Shown here in pieces: positions 50,394-58,922 of a stretch of DNA of 64,000 nt; within the stretch, counting starts at the first letter, position 1, and each line of letters begins with the position of its first letter. Both the position numbers and the translations under genes were made by a program. The notes below the pieces were generated by a model. It was given only the letters and a program-made list of their open reading frames with translations. It was not told where the DNA came from and made no database searches. This DNA comes from Aliiroseovarius sp. M344 (GTDB lineage Bacteria; Pseudomonadota; Alphaproteobacteria; Rhodobacterales; Rhodobacteraceae), in the NCBI RefSeq assembly GCF_025140835.1, contig NZ_CP081153.1, positions 1,984,001 to 2,048,000 on the forward strand, written 5' to 3'.

Positions 50394-50526
50394 CTTTTCC
50401 CTTTTTCTGCGAAAATTGCGCCAAGGCGCGCAAAGACGCCCCGCCTCACGCCCTTTTGTTCGCCGCGCGCGGTCAAATTGGCATAGGCTGAATGGGAAAC
50501 CGGATTGCGACCTGTCGGAGGATACC

Positions 50527-51666
50527 ATGAGAAAGCTGGCCTTAATTCTGCTTTTCAGTCTGTCGGCCTTTTGGGGCCCTGCCCATGCAGCTGACCCGTT
50601 CGATCTTGAGGGATCAGCCGGCGGCATGTTGAGGGCCACCCCCATTGCCAGTTTCAACAGCCCGTGGTCGATGAGCTTTATCAGCGACACGCAGATGTTG
50701 GTTGCAACCAAACCGGGTGAATTGTGGCTTGTGACCACCGATGGGGCGACGCGCGCGGTGCTGGGCGTTCCAGCCCCGGTGGTGGGCGGTCAAGGTGGGC
50801 TGGGCGACGTGGTGCCGCACCCGGATTTTGCTACAAATGGAATGATTTACCTGTCCTATATTGAAAGCCATGATGGCGCGGACACGCGGGGGGCAGTCGT
50901 TGTGCGCGGCACGCTGTCTTTGGGTGATCAACCCGCGCTGTCGAATATCGAACGGGTGTGGAGCCAGTACCCACATCGCAACGGTGCTGGCCATTTCTCG
51001 CACCGGATCGCTTTTGGTCCGGAGGGGTCCGCCCAAGCAGGCAAGCTGTTCATCACGTCGGGCGACCGGCAAGAACAAACTCCGGCGCAGCGCTGGGACA
51101 TGGCGCTTGGCAAGATCATTCGCCTGAATGATGACGGAACGATCCCAGCCGACAACCCGTTTCAGGATCAGGGCGAGCTTGCGAAAAGCTTTTGGACGCT
51201 CGGCCATCGCAATTTGCTGGGCATCGCCTTTGATGCTGGCGGGCAGCTCTGGGCCCACGAAATGGGTCCGCGCCACGGGGACGAGCTGAACCTGATCGAG
51301 CCCGGCCTGAACTATGGTTGGCCGGTGGTGTCGATGGGCGACAACTACAGCGGCAAAGCCATTCCCGACCACGACACGCGCCCCGAATTTGCGGCCCCTA
51401 AAGCGTTCTGGGTGCCCAGCATCGCGCCGTCCGGTCTGGTGATTTATTCTGGCGAAATGTTCCCCGAATGGACGGGCAATGCCTTGATCGGTGGGCTCGT
51501 CAGCAAAGCCCTGATCCGGGTGCAGATTGACGGCACAACAGCGCGCGAGGTTGAACGGTTCAGCTGGAACGCCCGCGTGCGCGAAGTGGAACAAGGCCCG
51601 GACGGTGCGCTTTGGGTGTTGGAAGACAGGGCGGGAGGTCGATTGTTGCGACTGTCAAAACCCTGA
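50527..51666 (+). CDS. Exported PQQ-dependent sugar dehydrogenase-like protein
   Basis: 379 residues from ATG 50527, GGAGGAT 5 bases upstream. Sec signal peptide about 1-22, cut after AHA. Six-bladed propeller of the YliI/soluble glucose dehydrogenase type, with GGQGGLGDVVPHPDF and GHRNLLGIAFDAGGQLWAHE-MGPRHGDELN segments, the usual PQQ and metal contact regions. Oxidises aldose sugars in the periplasm if PQQ is available; no pqq genes are in the window. Transcribed away from the structured RNA, whose terminator lies between. Confidence 0.88.
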   Translation: MRKLALILLFSLSAFWGPAHAADPFDLEGSAGGMLRATPIASFNSPWSMSFISDTQMLVATKPGELWLVTTDGATRAVLGVPAPVVGGQGGLGDVVPHPDFATNGMIYLSYIESHDGADTRGAVVVRGTLSLGDQPALSNIERVWSQYPHRNGAGHFSHRIAFGPEGSAQAGKLFITSGDRQEQTPAQRWDMALGKIIRLNDDGTIPADNPFQDQGELAKSFWTLGHRNLLGIAFDAGGQLWAHEMGPRHGDELNLIEPGLNYGWPVVSMGDNYSGKAIPDHDTRPEFAAPKAFWVPSIAPSGLVIYSGEMFPEWTGNALIGGLVSKALIRVQIDGTTAREVERFSWNARVREVEQGPDGALWVLEDRAGGRLLRLSKP

Positions 51667-51681
51667 CAAACGGCACTTGTC

Positions 51682-52155
51682 TCAGCTTTGACCTAAGCAA
51701 TCATAGGTAAACTTTTCACCGTCTTTGGTGAACCACGTGGCGCTTCCGGTGCGCCGATCCAGCGTGAATTTCCATTCATAGCTCAGGTTGCTGCCAATAC
51801 CCACGCCATATTGCGCGTTGAAGCGAACAGCTTTCGCGCCCTCAATGGCCGTGACTTTGCCAGCTTGGTGCGTGTGCGCCGTTTTCCAATCGTTTGTGAC
51901 TTCGACAAGTTCGGGGACCGCCGCATCACTGGATAACCCCCAGCCACCATGCGGCGCGCATACTGCAGCCTCAGCGATAAAGTCGGCGCGGATACAATGC
52001 AGCGGTTGGTCAAACTGTGACGGGGTCCAAAGCTCTACCGTCACCGTGTCGCCAGCTTCTCCGCGACACAGGATAACCTCTGCAGGCTTCTCTGCTTGCG
52101 CCAAGATAGACAATGGCACAGCGGCCATCACGCCAGCCAAGATCATCTGTTTCAT
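51682..52155 (-). CDS. Exported hypothetical protein
   Basis: 157 residues with a signal peptide (about 1-20, ending ILAQA) and GGAGG 9 bases before the start. Four cysteines in the mature part (near 30, 54, 66 and 154) could form two disulfides. SNLSYEWKFTLDRRTGSATWFTKDGEKFTYDCLGQS-like ending (written as its order of strands) suggests a small beta-sandwich. I do not recognise the family. Convergent with the PQQ enzyme gene, 15 bases between stops. Confidence 0.7.
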   Translation of the reverse strand: MKQMILAGVMAAVPLSILAQAEKPAEVILCRGEAGDTVTVELWTPSQFDQPLHCIRADFIAEAAVCAPHGGWGLSSDAAVPELVEVTNDWKTAHTHQAGKVTAIEGAKAVRFNAQYGVGIGSNLSYEWKFTLDRRTGSATWFTKDGEKFTYDCLGQS

Positions 52156-52338
52156 CCGCTGATCCTCCGAAGATCGTTAATGCTCCGGCTGCGAGGATAG
52201 GCCCGAACGACGCAGTGTGCCATGAGCCAGATCATCTGCACGTTTGGGTGACGCCCTCACATTCAGGTCCTGACTTGGAGTCGGAAAACTTTCGAGAATA
52301 CAGCAGCAAATCCAAGGATCTCTTAGAAAAATCTGGGA

Positions 52339-52638
52339 TCAGCGCGGCGATGTGGCTTCCACGCGCACAGGGATATCCGTGGCCACCGGCTGGCGTTTGC
52401 CGCCTTTTGGCGTGTCGTCATGTTCCATCCGCATGATCACAATCGCGAACTGGACGCCCGCGAAAACAATGCCGTTGAACATGAACAGCATAACAACAGC
52501 GACCCATCCGATGTCAGACGTGGAAACGAGGTGCCAAAGGTTGCCAACATTTGTGTAAAGCAGCAGGCCAACGAAGGTTGCGGACAAGCCGAATCCGACG
52601 AGCACTTGCTTGATATAGAGGCTGACAAGTTTTGGCAT
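52339..52638 (-). CDS. Small inner-membrane protein of unknown function
   Basis: 99 residues from ATG 52638 (MPKLVSLYIKQVLVGFGLSA), AGGA about 14 bases upstream. Two membrane segments (about 10-32 and 42-66) and a charged C-terminal tail. No motif. It lies 93 bases after nusB on the same strand, at the end of the ribB-ribH-nusB run, so may be co-transcribed. Confidence 0.72.
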   Translation of the reverse strand: MPKLVSLYIKQVLVGFGLSATFVGLLLYTNVGNLWHLVSTSDIGWVAVVMLFMFNGIVFAGVQFAIVIMRMEHDDTPKGGKRQPVATDIPVRVEATSPR

Positions 52639-52731
52639 GACGATCCCTTTCCTGCTTCCCTTCAATCTAGCGCAGTTGGACAAGACTTAAAGAGGCATGG
52701 GGTCGCAGGGGGCCAGTTGGCGGGCGCGTGC

Positions 52732-53199
52732 TCAGAACGCTTCGGGCTTTGCCTCACGCGCCATGTGATCCAGCACGGCATTGGCAAATTTGCCTTCGTC
52801 ACTTTCCGGGAAAAACGCTTTGGCGATATCCACGAATTCGGTGATGACAACTTTGGGCGGCGCGTCACCTTTGATCAGCTCGGCCCCGGCGGCCCGGAAC
52901 AAGGCGCGCAAGGTCGGGTCAATGCGGGCAATGGGCCATTTGGCGACCAGCGCCCGGTCGGTCATCTGGTCGATCTTGGCCTGATGGTTCACCGCATCTT
53001 CGACCAGCCTGCGAAACAACTGGCTGTCAGCTTCGGCCATCGCATAGTCGTCGAACTCTTCGCCAAAGCGATGGTTTTCAAACTCGACCATCACCCGGTC
53101 GGCGGTCAGGCCCGAGGCTTCCATCTGAAACAATGCCTGCACCGCGAAGAAGCGGGCGGCAGATTTCATCTGGCGTTTCTGGTTGCCGGAAAGCGTCAT
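52732..53199 (-). CDS. nusB: Transcription antitermination protein NusB
   Basis: 155 residues. All-alpha NusB fold: KSAARFFAVQALFQMEASG at the start, RALFRAAGAELIKGDAPPKVVITEFVDIAKAF in the middle and DEGKFANAVLDHMAREAK near the end. Binds boxA RNA with NusE for rRNA antitermination. Its ATG overlaps the ribH stop by 4 bases, the normal ribH-nusB coupling. Confidence 0.95.
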   Translation of the reverse strand: MTLSGNQKRQMKSAARFFAVQALFQMEASGLTADRVMVEFENHRFGEEFDDYAMAEADSQLFRRLVEDAVNHQAKIDQMTDRALVAKWPIARIDPTLRALFRAAGAELIKGDAPPKVVITEFVDIAKAFFPESDEGKFANAVLDHMAREAKPEAF

Positions 53200-53747
53200 G
53201 CGGTTGGGGTATCCTTCGTCTCACCTGCAAGCCTGATAGAATCCGAGATCGACTTGAACCCGACACCTTTGCTTGCGCCGGCCCATTTGCGCGAAAGCGC
53301 GACCAGATGCAAGGCCGCAGCCGCCGCCCCGCCGCCTTTATTTTGATCCTTGGTGTCAGCCCGCACTTCGGCCTGCTTGCGGTTCTCGACGGTCAGGATG
53401 CCGTTGCCGATGCACAGCCCGTTCAACCCCATCATCTGGATCGCCCGCGAGCTGTCGTTGCAGACCGTATCGTAATGGGTGGTTTCCCCCCGGATCACAC
53501 AGCCCAACGCCACGTAGCCGTCGAAATTGGACAGCCGATCTGCCATCGCAATGGCCGTCGGAACTTCCAATGCACCGGGCACTTCGACAATGTCCCACGT
53601 GCCGCCAGCCGCTTCGATTTCCGCCTTGGCGCCTGCGACCAGATTGTCGGCAATGTCCTTGTAATACGGGGCGACGACAATCAGCAGCTTCACCGGCTTG
53701 TCAAATGCCGGACGGTCCAGAACGTAATGCTGTTCAGCTTTGGCCAT
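53196..53747 (-). CDS. ribH: 6,7-dimethyl-8-ribityllumazine synthase
   Basis: 183 residues. Joins the ribityl-pyrimidine and dihydroxybutanone phosphate to lumazine. LLIVVAPYYKDIADNLVAGA, VPGALEVPTAI, GCVIRGETTHYDTVC and GNGILTVENRKQAEVRA are the signature segments, with the active-site His in THYD. Starts 3 bases after ribB and overlaps nusB by 4. Confidence 0.96.
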   Translation of the reverse strand: MAKAEQHYVLDRPAFDKPVKLLIVVAPYYKDIADNLVAGAKAEIEAAGGTWDIVEVPGALEVPTAIAMADRLSNFDGYVALGCVIRGETTHYDTVCNDSSRAIQMMGLNGLCIGNGILTVENRKQAEVRADTKDQNKGGGAAAAALHLVALSRKWAGASKGVGFKSISDSIRLAGETKDTPTA

Positions 53748-53750
53748 AGG

Positions 53751-54884
53751 TCAATCCTTCTGAATGGGGCGGGTGCCGGTGATGGTCAGCCCATAGGCGT
53801 CCAGCCCGACATAGCGGGTTTCGGGACTGTCGGTCAAAAGGACCATATCGTGAAGCCCCAACGTGGACAGGATCTGCGAGCCAAGCCCGATCTGGCGTAC
53901 CGTGCGCGGGCCGTCATCATCGTCGTTGGCATGCAGCGTCTTGCGCGGTTCACGGAACAGGCAGACAACGCCCCTGCCCTCATCCGCGATGATCTGCATC
54001 GCGCGCGGCAATTCATCAGCGGGGCGCGGGCCAAGACCCAAAACATCCTGCGCCTCTTGCAGGGCATGGGTGCGCACCAGAACCGGCTCGGGGGTCGAGA
54101 TGTCGCCCTTGATCAGCACCACATGCTCGATTTCGTGGGTCAGGTCGGTGAAGATCCGCATCTCCCATTCGCCACCATATTGCGAGGTGATCACCTCACG
54201 CGAGGTTTCGCGCACAAGGTTGTCGTTTCGGCGGCGATAGGTGATCAGGTCCGAAATCGTGCCAATCTTCAGGCCGTGTTTCTGGGCAATCTCGACCAGT
54301 TCCGGCAACCGCGCCATGGTGCCATCTTCGTTCATGATCTCGCAGATTACACCTGCGGGTGCGCGTCCGGCCAGACGTGAAATATCAACGGCAGCTTCCG
54401 TATGCCCTGCCCGCACAAGCACGCCACCATTGCGCGCGCGCAAAGGGAAGACGTGGCCGGGCGTCGCGATCTGGGCCGGGCCGTTGTCTGGATTGATCGC
54501 AGTCGCAACGGTCAGCGCACGGTCAGCGGCGGAAATACCCGTGCTGACGCCTTCGCGCGCCTCAATCGACGTGGTGAACGCGGTTTCGTGCCGCGAGGAG
54601 TTGTGCATCGACATCATCGGCAAGCCCAGCGCCTCGATCCGCGCGGCTTCCATCGGCAGACAAATCAGGCCGCGACCATAGGTGGCCATGAAATTCACCG
54701 CCGCCGCGTCGCAGGCATCGGCGGGAATGACAAAATCACCCTCGTTTTCGCGATCCTCATGGTCAACGAGGATATACATCCGCCCCGCCCGAGCCTCTTC
54801 AATGATCTCTTCGGCTGTCGCGATCGCGTCGGACAAGCTGGCCTCGACCGGGCCCGGCGTTTCATATGTGCTGCGTTCGCTCAT
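53751..54884 (-). CDS. ribB: 3,4-dihydroxy-2-butanone-4-phosphate synthase with inactive GTP cyclohydrolase II-like domain (RibBX type)
   Basis: 377 residues. Residues 18-215 are an intact RibB (VDHEDRENEGDFV acidic metal loop, GLICLPM, RAGHTEAAVDISRLAG), making the four-carbon unit from ribulose 5-phosphate. Residues 220-377 resemble RibA but lack its key parts: the zinc cysteines of the Cys-x10-Cys-x-Cys motif are gone (the stretch after RTHALQE reads without any Cys), and the catalytic QEGRGIG is FREPRKTL. Such RibB fusions with a dead C-terminus are known in Proteobacteria. A separate RibA must be elsewhere. Between the NYN gene and ribH. Confidence 0.93.
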   Translation of the reverse strand: MSERSTYETPGPVEASLSDAIATAEEIIEEARAGRMYILVDHEDRENEGDFVIPADACDAAAVNFMATYGRGLICLPMEAARIEALGLPMMSMHNSSRHETAFTTSIEAREGVSTGISAADRALTVATAINPDNGPAQIATPGHVFPLRARNGGVLVRAGHTEAAVDISRLAGRAPAGVICEIMNEDGTMARLPELVEIAQKHGLKIGTISDLITYRRRNDNLVRETSREVITSQYGGEWEMRIFTDLTHEIEHVVLIKGDISTPEPVLVRTHALQEAQDVLGLGPRPADELPRAMQIIADEGRGVVCLFREPRKTLHANDDDDGPRTVRQIGLGSQILSTLGLHDMVLLTDSPETRYVGLDAYGLTITGTRPIQKD

Positions 54885-54962
54885 GGCGCGTTCCCTTCAA
54901 ACTGGCAGGTGACTAACGCAGCGGGGCGGATATTGCCAGAGCAAAGGCGACAGCCGACAATG

Positions 54963-55619
54963 CTAACGCGCTGTAATTCGGGTCTGTTGCGCCTCGCCTG
55001 TGATCTCGTACCTATCCAAACGGGCTTCGAAATACTTGCGCCAGTTTTTTTCGTCCAGATCGGTAAGCGTGATACTCAGAGCCGTGCGGATCGTTGGACT
55101 AACGCGATTTATTAACAACCCGTCTTCCTGCTTTTGCATCTCCGCAAGAATGCGGGCATCCAAATCATCAGGGTTGGTGTTTAACAATGTCCAAACTGAA
55201 CAGGACTTGCGGTAGTTCGCCGGTGATTTTGCTTCACCTATCCCCGACACAATGTGCCCACGCTCTCTTAGAAAGGTTGCAAGGTGGGAAAAATCTCCGT
55301 CTGAACTTACCAACGCAAATTTCTCAATACGGCCCGAAAAGCTCAACTCTGCTGCATCGAGCGCAAGCGCGATGTCTGCAGCATTCTTACCAGAACCCGT
55401 GTGAATCAGTTTGATACCAGGGGCCTCATCCCAGCCTTTGATACGTGATGCACTTCCATAAACACGCTTGACTATCAGGTCGCCAAATTTGCCCGCTTCC
55501 ACGATAATCTTACCCGCCAAGGCACTTGATATATTTTCACCATCAATCAGCAACGCAACAACTGCGTTATCGGCATGCGCTGCTAAACCATTCTCAACCA
55601 TTAACAACTCTCCACTCAA
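54963..55619 (-). CDS. NYN-domain (PIN-like) nuclease-type protein
   Basis: 218 residues; ATG 55601 is a possible later start. NYN/LabA-like fold with Asp in LIDGENIS (about 22-29), KNAADIALALDA (about 78-89) and SSDGDFSHLA (about 104-113), which together form a magnesium site, so RNA cleavage is plausible. Codon use is AT-richer than the flanking rib genes, suggesting it was inserted between the ribE and ribB parts of the riboflavin run. A target RNA is unknown. Confidence 0.85.
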   Translation of the reverse strand: MSGELLMVENGLAAHADNAVVALLIDGENISSALAGKIIVEAGKFGDLIVKRVYGSASRIKGWDEAPGIKLIHTGSGKNAADIALALDAAELSFSGRIEKFALVSSDGDFSHLATFLRERGHIVSGIGEAKSPANYRKSCSVWTLLNTNPDDLDARILAEMQKQEDGLLINRVSPTIRTALSITLTDLDEKNWRKYFEARLDRYEITGEAQQTRITAR

Positions 55620-55665
55620 TCACAGAGAGAGTTATGCAGTGATTGCAAGAAATCAACCGCTTTCG

Positions 55666-56631
55666 TCAGAACTGCCACAACGCCGGCACAAACTGGAAGG
55701 CGTCGCCGACGCGGCGCACGTGGCCCACGCCGGGGAATGGGAAGTGATAGCCCAGAACCGCGATCCGGTCTGACGCCGCCATGTCGAGGATCTTGCGACG
55801 GCTGGTGACGGTCAGGTCGCCGTCGTCATCCGTCTCGTTATACCACTCGGGATGGGCGAAATTGGTATAGGCATGGGTCAACGCGTCGCCGGTGGCGATC
55901 AGTTGTTGTCCGCCGCTGTCGATCATCACCGACATATGGCCAGGTGTATGGCCGGGGCTGTCGAGCAGGCGCACACCGGGCACGACCTCGGTTTCGCCCC
56001 CCGCGAGCGTCCATTCCACCCCATCGGCGTTGATTGCATTGACCGCGCCGACAACAAATTGCTGGCGTTCGGGGGTCACCTGATCGACCAGCCCGTCCTG
56101 CAGCCAATAGGCACGCTCGGCCTCGCCTATGATGTATTCGGCGTCCGGGAAGATCGGCTCGTCGAAATCATCGCGGATGCCCCAGATGTGATCCGGGTGG
56201 GCATGGGTGATCACCACATGGGTGATGCCCATCGGGTCAATGCCCGCGGCCTCTAGGTTGCCTATCAACCGCCCTGTCGTATCGAACCACCGCGTGCCAG
56301 AGCCGACATCGACCAACACCCGCGCCTCGCCGATTTCGATATAAAGGTGGTTGGTGTGGGAATAACCGCGCTCTGGATCAAGATAATGATCTTTGAGGAA
56401 CGCGAGCCGCTCGTCCTCGGGCGCATTCACTGCCAGCCCGCTTCCGGGCAGCGAAAAATAGCCGTCCGATACAACAGTCAGCCTCGCCTCGCCCAGTGTG
56501 AAGCTGAAATGCGCCGGGTTGCCAGACGTCGGTGCGCCCAGCATGGCACGCGCCGTGGCGGGCATGGCGAAAGCAGGGGCAACGGCGGCAAGGCGCAGAA
56601 GGTCACGGCGGGTTGGGCGGATCAGGGTCAT
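55666..56631 (-). CDS. Exported metallo-beta-lactamase-fold hydrolase
   Basis: 321 residues. Twin-arginine-type signal (TRRDLLRLAAVAPAFAMPATA, 21-residue span quoted here by its positions about 7-27). Metal motif THAHPDHIWG (His-x-His-x-Asp-His) near 138-147, and further His in DSPGHTPGHMSV and GYHFPFPGVGH. Two zinc ions expected. Substrate unknown; lactonase-like members look similar. Between ribE and the NYN gene on the same strand. Confidence 0.87.
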   Translation of the reverse strand: MTLIRPTRRDLLRLAAVAPAFAMPATARAMLGAPTSGNPAHFSFTLGEARLTVVSDGYFSLPGSGLAVNAPEDERLAFLKDHYLDPERGYSHTNHLYIEIGEARVLVDVGSGTRWFDTTGRLIGNLEAAGIDPMGITHVVITHAHPDHIWGIRDDFDEPIFPDAEYIIGEAERAYWLQDGLVDQVTPERQQFVVGAVNAINADGVEWTLAGGETEVVPGVRLLDSPGHTPGHMSVMIDSGGQQLIATGDALTHAYTNFAHPEWYNETDDDGDLTVTSRRKILDMAASDRIAVLGYHFPFPGVGHVRRVGDAFQFVPALWQF

Positions 56632-56715
56632 GAGTGGCTCCGTTTGAGGGTCCGCAGTTGCGGCGTCACTCGGATCATATGCCCATATCCGAATATTTCA
56701 AACAGAGATCGTGGT

Positions 56716-57303
56716 TTAGCCGTATTCAGCCAACCGCGCCACGTAACGGGCCAGTGTGTCAATCTCAAGGTTGACCCGGTCGCCAACCTTGGCCTGCCCC
56801 CAGTTGGTCACCTCTTTGGTATGCGAAATCAGGTTCACCCCGAACTCATCACCCTCAACCTCATTCACCGTCAGGGATGTGCCATTCAACGCCACCGACC
56901 CTTTGGGCGCAATGAATCGCGCCAGATCCGTAGGCGCGCGAAATCGCACACGGGTGCTGTCGCCTTCGACCTTCATCGACACAATCTGGGCCACGCCGTC
57001 CACATGACCCGATACGATATGTCCGCCCAACTCGTCCCCGACCTTCAAAGCACGTTCAAGATTGACCTTGTGGCCGACGTCCCAAGCGCCAAGGTTGGTT
57101 TTCGACACGGTTTCCGACGATATTTCAACGTCATACCAAGTATCGCCCAGCGCGACGACCGTCAGGCACACCCCATCCGAGGCGATCGACGCGCCGATAT
57201 CGATGCCGCCGGTGTCATAGGCGGTTTCGATCCGCGCCCGCATATCACCCGCTTGCTCCAGCGCGGCGACGCGCCCTATATCGGTGATGATCCCTGTGAA
57301 CAT
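56716..57303 (-). CDS. ribE: Riboflavin synthase, alpha-subunit type
   Basis: 195 residues, two similar lumazine-binding halves: MFTGIITDIGRV at the start with SDGVCLTVVAL, and the second half with GHIVSGHVDG and GSVALNGTSLTVNEV. Converts two lumazines to riboflavin and a pyrimidine. Start at 57303. Followed by the metallo-hydrolase, NYN, ribB, ribH and nusB genes on the same strand; ribD is 5 kb further away beyond the capsule genes. Confidence 0.95.
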   Translation of the reverse strand: MFTGIITDIGRVAALEQAGDMRARIETAYDTGGIDIGASIASDGVCLTVVALGDTWYDVEISSETVSKTNLGAWDVGHKVNLERALKVGDELGGHIVSGHVDGVAQIVSMKVEGDSTRVRFRAPTDLARFIAPKGSVALNGTSLTVNEVEGDEFGVNLISHTKEVTNWGQAKVGDRVNLEIDTLARYVARLAEYG

Positions 57304-57537
57304 GACCTCTCCTTGCCGTCGGCATGTGTTGTCTTTGACCTACCGCGACCCGGCGGGCTTGCCAAGCGCCACGAACCTCGCTGGCGTGTTTGGATGGGGT
57401 CCGAGGTCATAATTTTGCCCAAAGGTAGGGTTAACAGAACCGAAAGGTTCCCCTTCCAAAATAGGGTGAGGCAAGCCAAAAGGGGCTGTCCTGGGGCGAC
57501 TGAGGCAGCTAAAGCGCGCAAAACGCATGGAAACACG

Positions 57538-58830
57538 ATGAGCACAATCACCGGCCAAGAACGACGGTTCCTGCTTCTGCAAGGCCCACACGGGCCTTTC
57601 TTTTGGCAGTTGGGTCGCATGCTTCGTGCCGCTGGTGCCAAAGTGTGGCGCGTAGGTTTCAACAAAGGGGACGAAGTTTTCTGGCGTGATCGCGAGAGTT
57701 TCCTGCCCTTTACCGAGCCACACACAGCATGGCCCGACCACTTTTCCGACCTTCTGGATCAACACACTATCACCGATATCGTCCTATACGGTGACACGCG
57801 CCCAATCCACGCTCAGGCGGTCGAGATCGCGAAGGCGCGCGGGCTGGGCATCCACGTGTTCGAAGAAGGTTACTTACGCCCCTATTGGGTCACGTATGAG
57901 CGTGAGGGGTCGAACGGCAATTCCCACCTGATGCAGATGGGCGTAAGCCAGATGCAGGATATCCTGGCCAATGCCGAACTTGATATCCCGGAAGCGCCAG
58001 CCCACTGGGGCGACATGCGCCATCACGTGTTCTATGGCGCGTTGTATCATTGGTTCGTGATGTTCGCGAACCGTCGCTATCGCAACTTCCAACCACACCG
58101 GGCATTAAGCGTCGGGCATGAGTTGAACCTTTATCTGATGCGGTTGTTGCTGATGCCCTTTATCGCCGCCGACCGGATCGCCGCCACATTGCGTATCAAG
58201 TATGGGGGCTTTCCCTATCATCTTGTTCCGTTACAGCTGGAGCACGACTCGAGCTTCCAAAATCACAGCCCGTTCAATACGATGACAGAGTTTCTTGAAG
58301 TTGTGATTGAAGGATTTTCCAGAGGCGCACCGACCCATCATCACCTTGTCTTCAAGGCGCACCCGCTGGAAGACGGGCGTGTGCCCCAGCGCAAAGAAAT
58401 TCGTCGCATTGCACAGAAATACGGCGTCCTTGATCGGGTTCATTATGTGCGCGGTGGCAAATTGGCAAAGCTCTTGGACCACGCACGATCGGCTGTGACC
58501 GTCAATTCGACAGCGGCGCAACAGGTGTTGTGGCGGGGTTTGCCTCTGAAGGTCTTCGGCGACGCAGTCTTTGACAAACCCGAGTTTGTTTCGTCGCAAC
58601 CGATCGAAGAGTTTTTCGATCTGCCGTCCCGCCCCGACAGCCGCGCCTATCGCGACTATCGTCACTTTCTGCTGGAAACCAGCCAAGTGACGGGTGGCTT
58701 TTACGCGTCTCGCGGACGGCGCCAATTGCTGCGCCAAGTGGTTGATATGATGCTGGCAGCCGACGATCCCTACCAAGCGCTTAAGCGTGGAACAGCGGCA
58801 CCTCGGCAACAGTTGCGCGTCGTAAATTAA
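57538..58830 (+). CDS. Capsular polysaccharide protein KpsS-like (beta-Kdo transferase type)
   Basis: 430 residues from ATG 57538 (MSTITGQERRFLLLQ); the frame is open back to 56347 only because it mirrors ribE. Single glycosyltransferase module: FLLLQGPHGPFFWQLGRML start, FEEGYLRPYWVT near 118-129, VFKAHPLEDGR and VTVNSTAAQQVLWRGLPLKVFGD near 320-345. KpsS adds the first Kdo residues of the lipid-linked capsule primer. First of three plus-strand capsule genes. Confidence 0.88.
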   Translation: MSTITGQERRFLLLQGPHGPFFWQLGRMLRAAGAKVWRVGFNKGDEVFWRDRESFLPFTEPHTAWPDHFSDLLDQHTITDIVLYGDTRPIHAQAVEIAKARGLGIHVFEEGYLRPYWVTYEREGSNGNSHLMQMGVSQMQDILANAELDIPEAPAHWGDMRHHVFYGALYHWFVMFANRRYRNFQPHRALSVGHELNLYLMRLLLMPFIAADRIAATLRIKYGGFPYHLVPLQLEHDSSFQNHSPFNTMTEFLEVVIEGFSRGAPTHHHLVFKAHPLEDGRVPQRKEIRRIAQKYGVLDRVHYVRGGKLAKLLDHARSAVTVNSTAAQQVLWRGLPLKVFGDAVFDKPEFVSSQPIEEFFDLPSRPDSRAYRDYRHFLLETSQVTGGFYASRGRRQLLRQVVDMMLAADDPYQALKRGTAAPRQQLRVVN

Positions 58831-58922
58831 GCTCTCAACAAGGAAATACTGGATTTGCCGTACGCTGGCCCGTAGGTTCGCAGGATAATAATCGAGGCAA
58901 AATGCCCAGAAGGAGCCGAGCA

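Noticed and set aside
50116..50433. N-terminal extension of mmcB
   Set aside because: Passes through the LexA box, the promoter and the structured RNA; family homology begins at 50115.
52420..53346. 308-codon plus-strand frame across nusB
   Set aside because: Antisense to nusB and ribH, which have full family motifs.
53751..54884. Label as bifunctional RibBA
   Set aside because: The GTP cyclohydrolase II zinc cysteines are absent.
56347..57537. Open frame extending the KpsS-like gene upstream by about 400 codons
   Set aside because: It is the mirror of the ribE and metallo-hydrolase genes; the conserved KpsS sequence starts at 57538.
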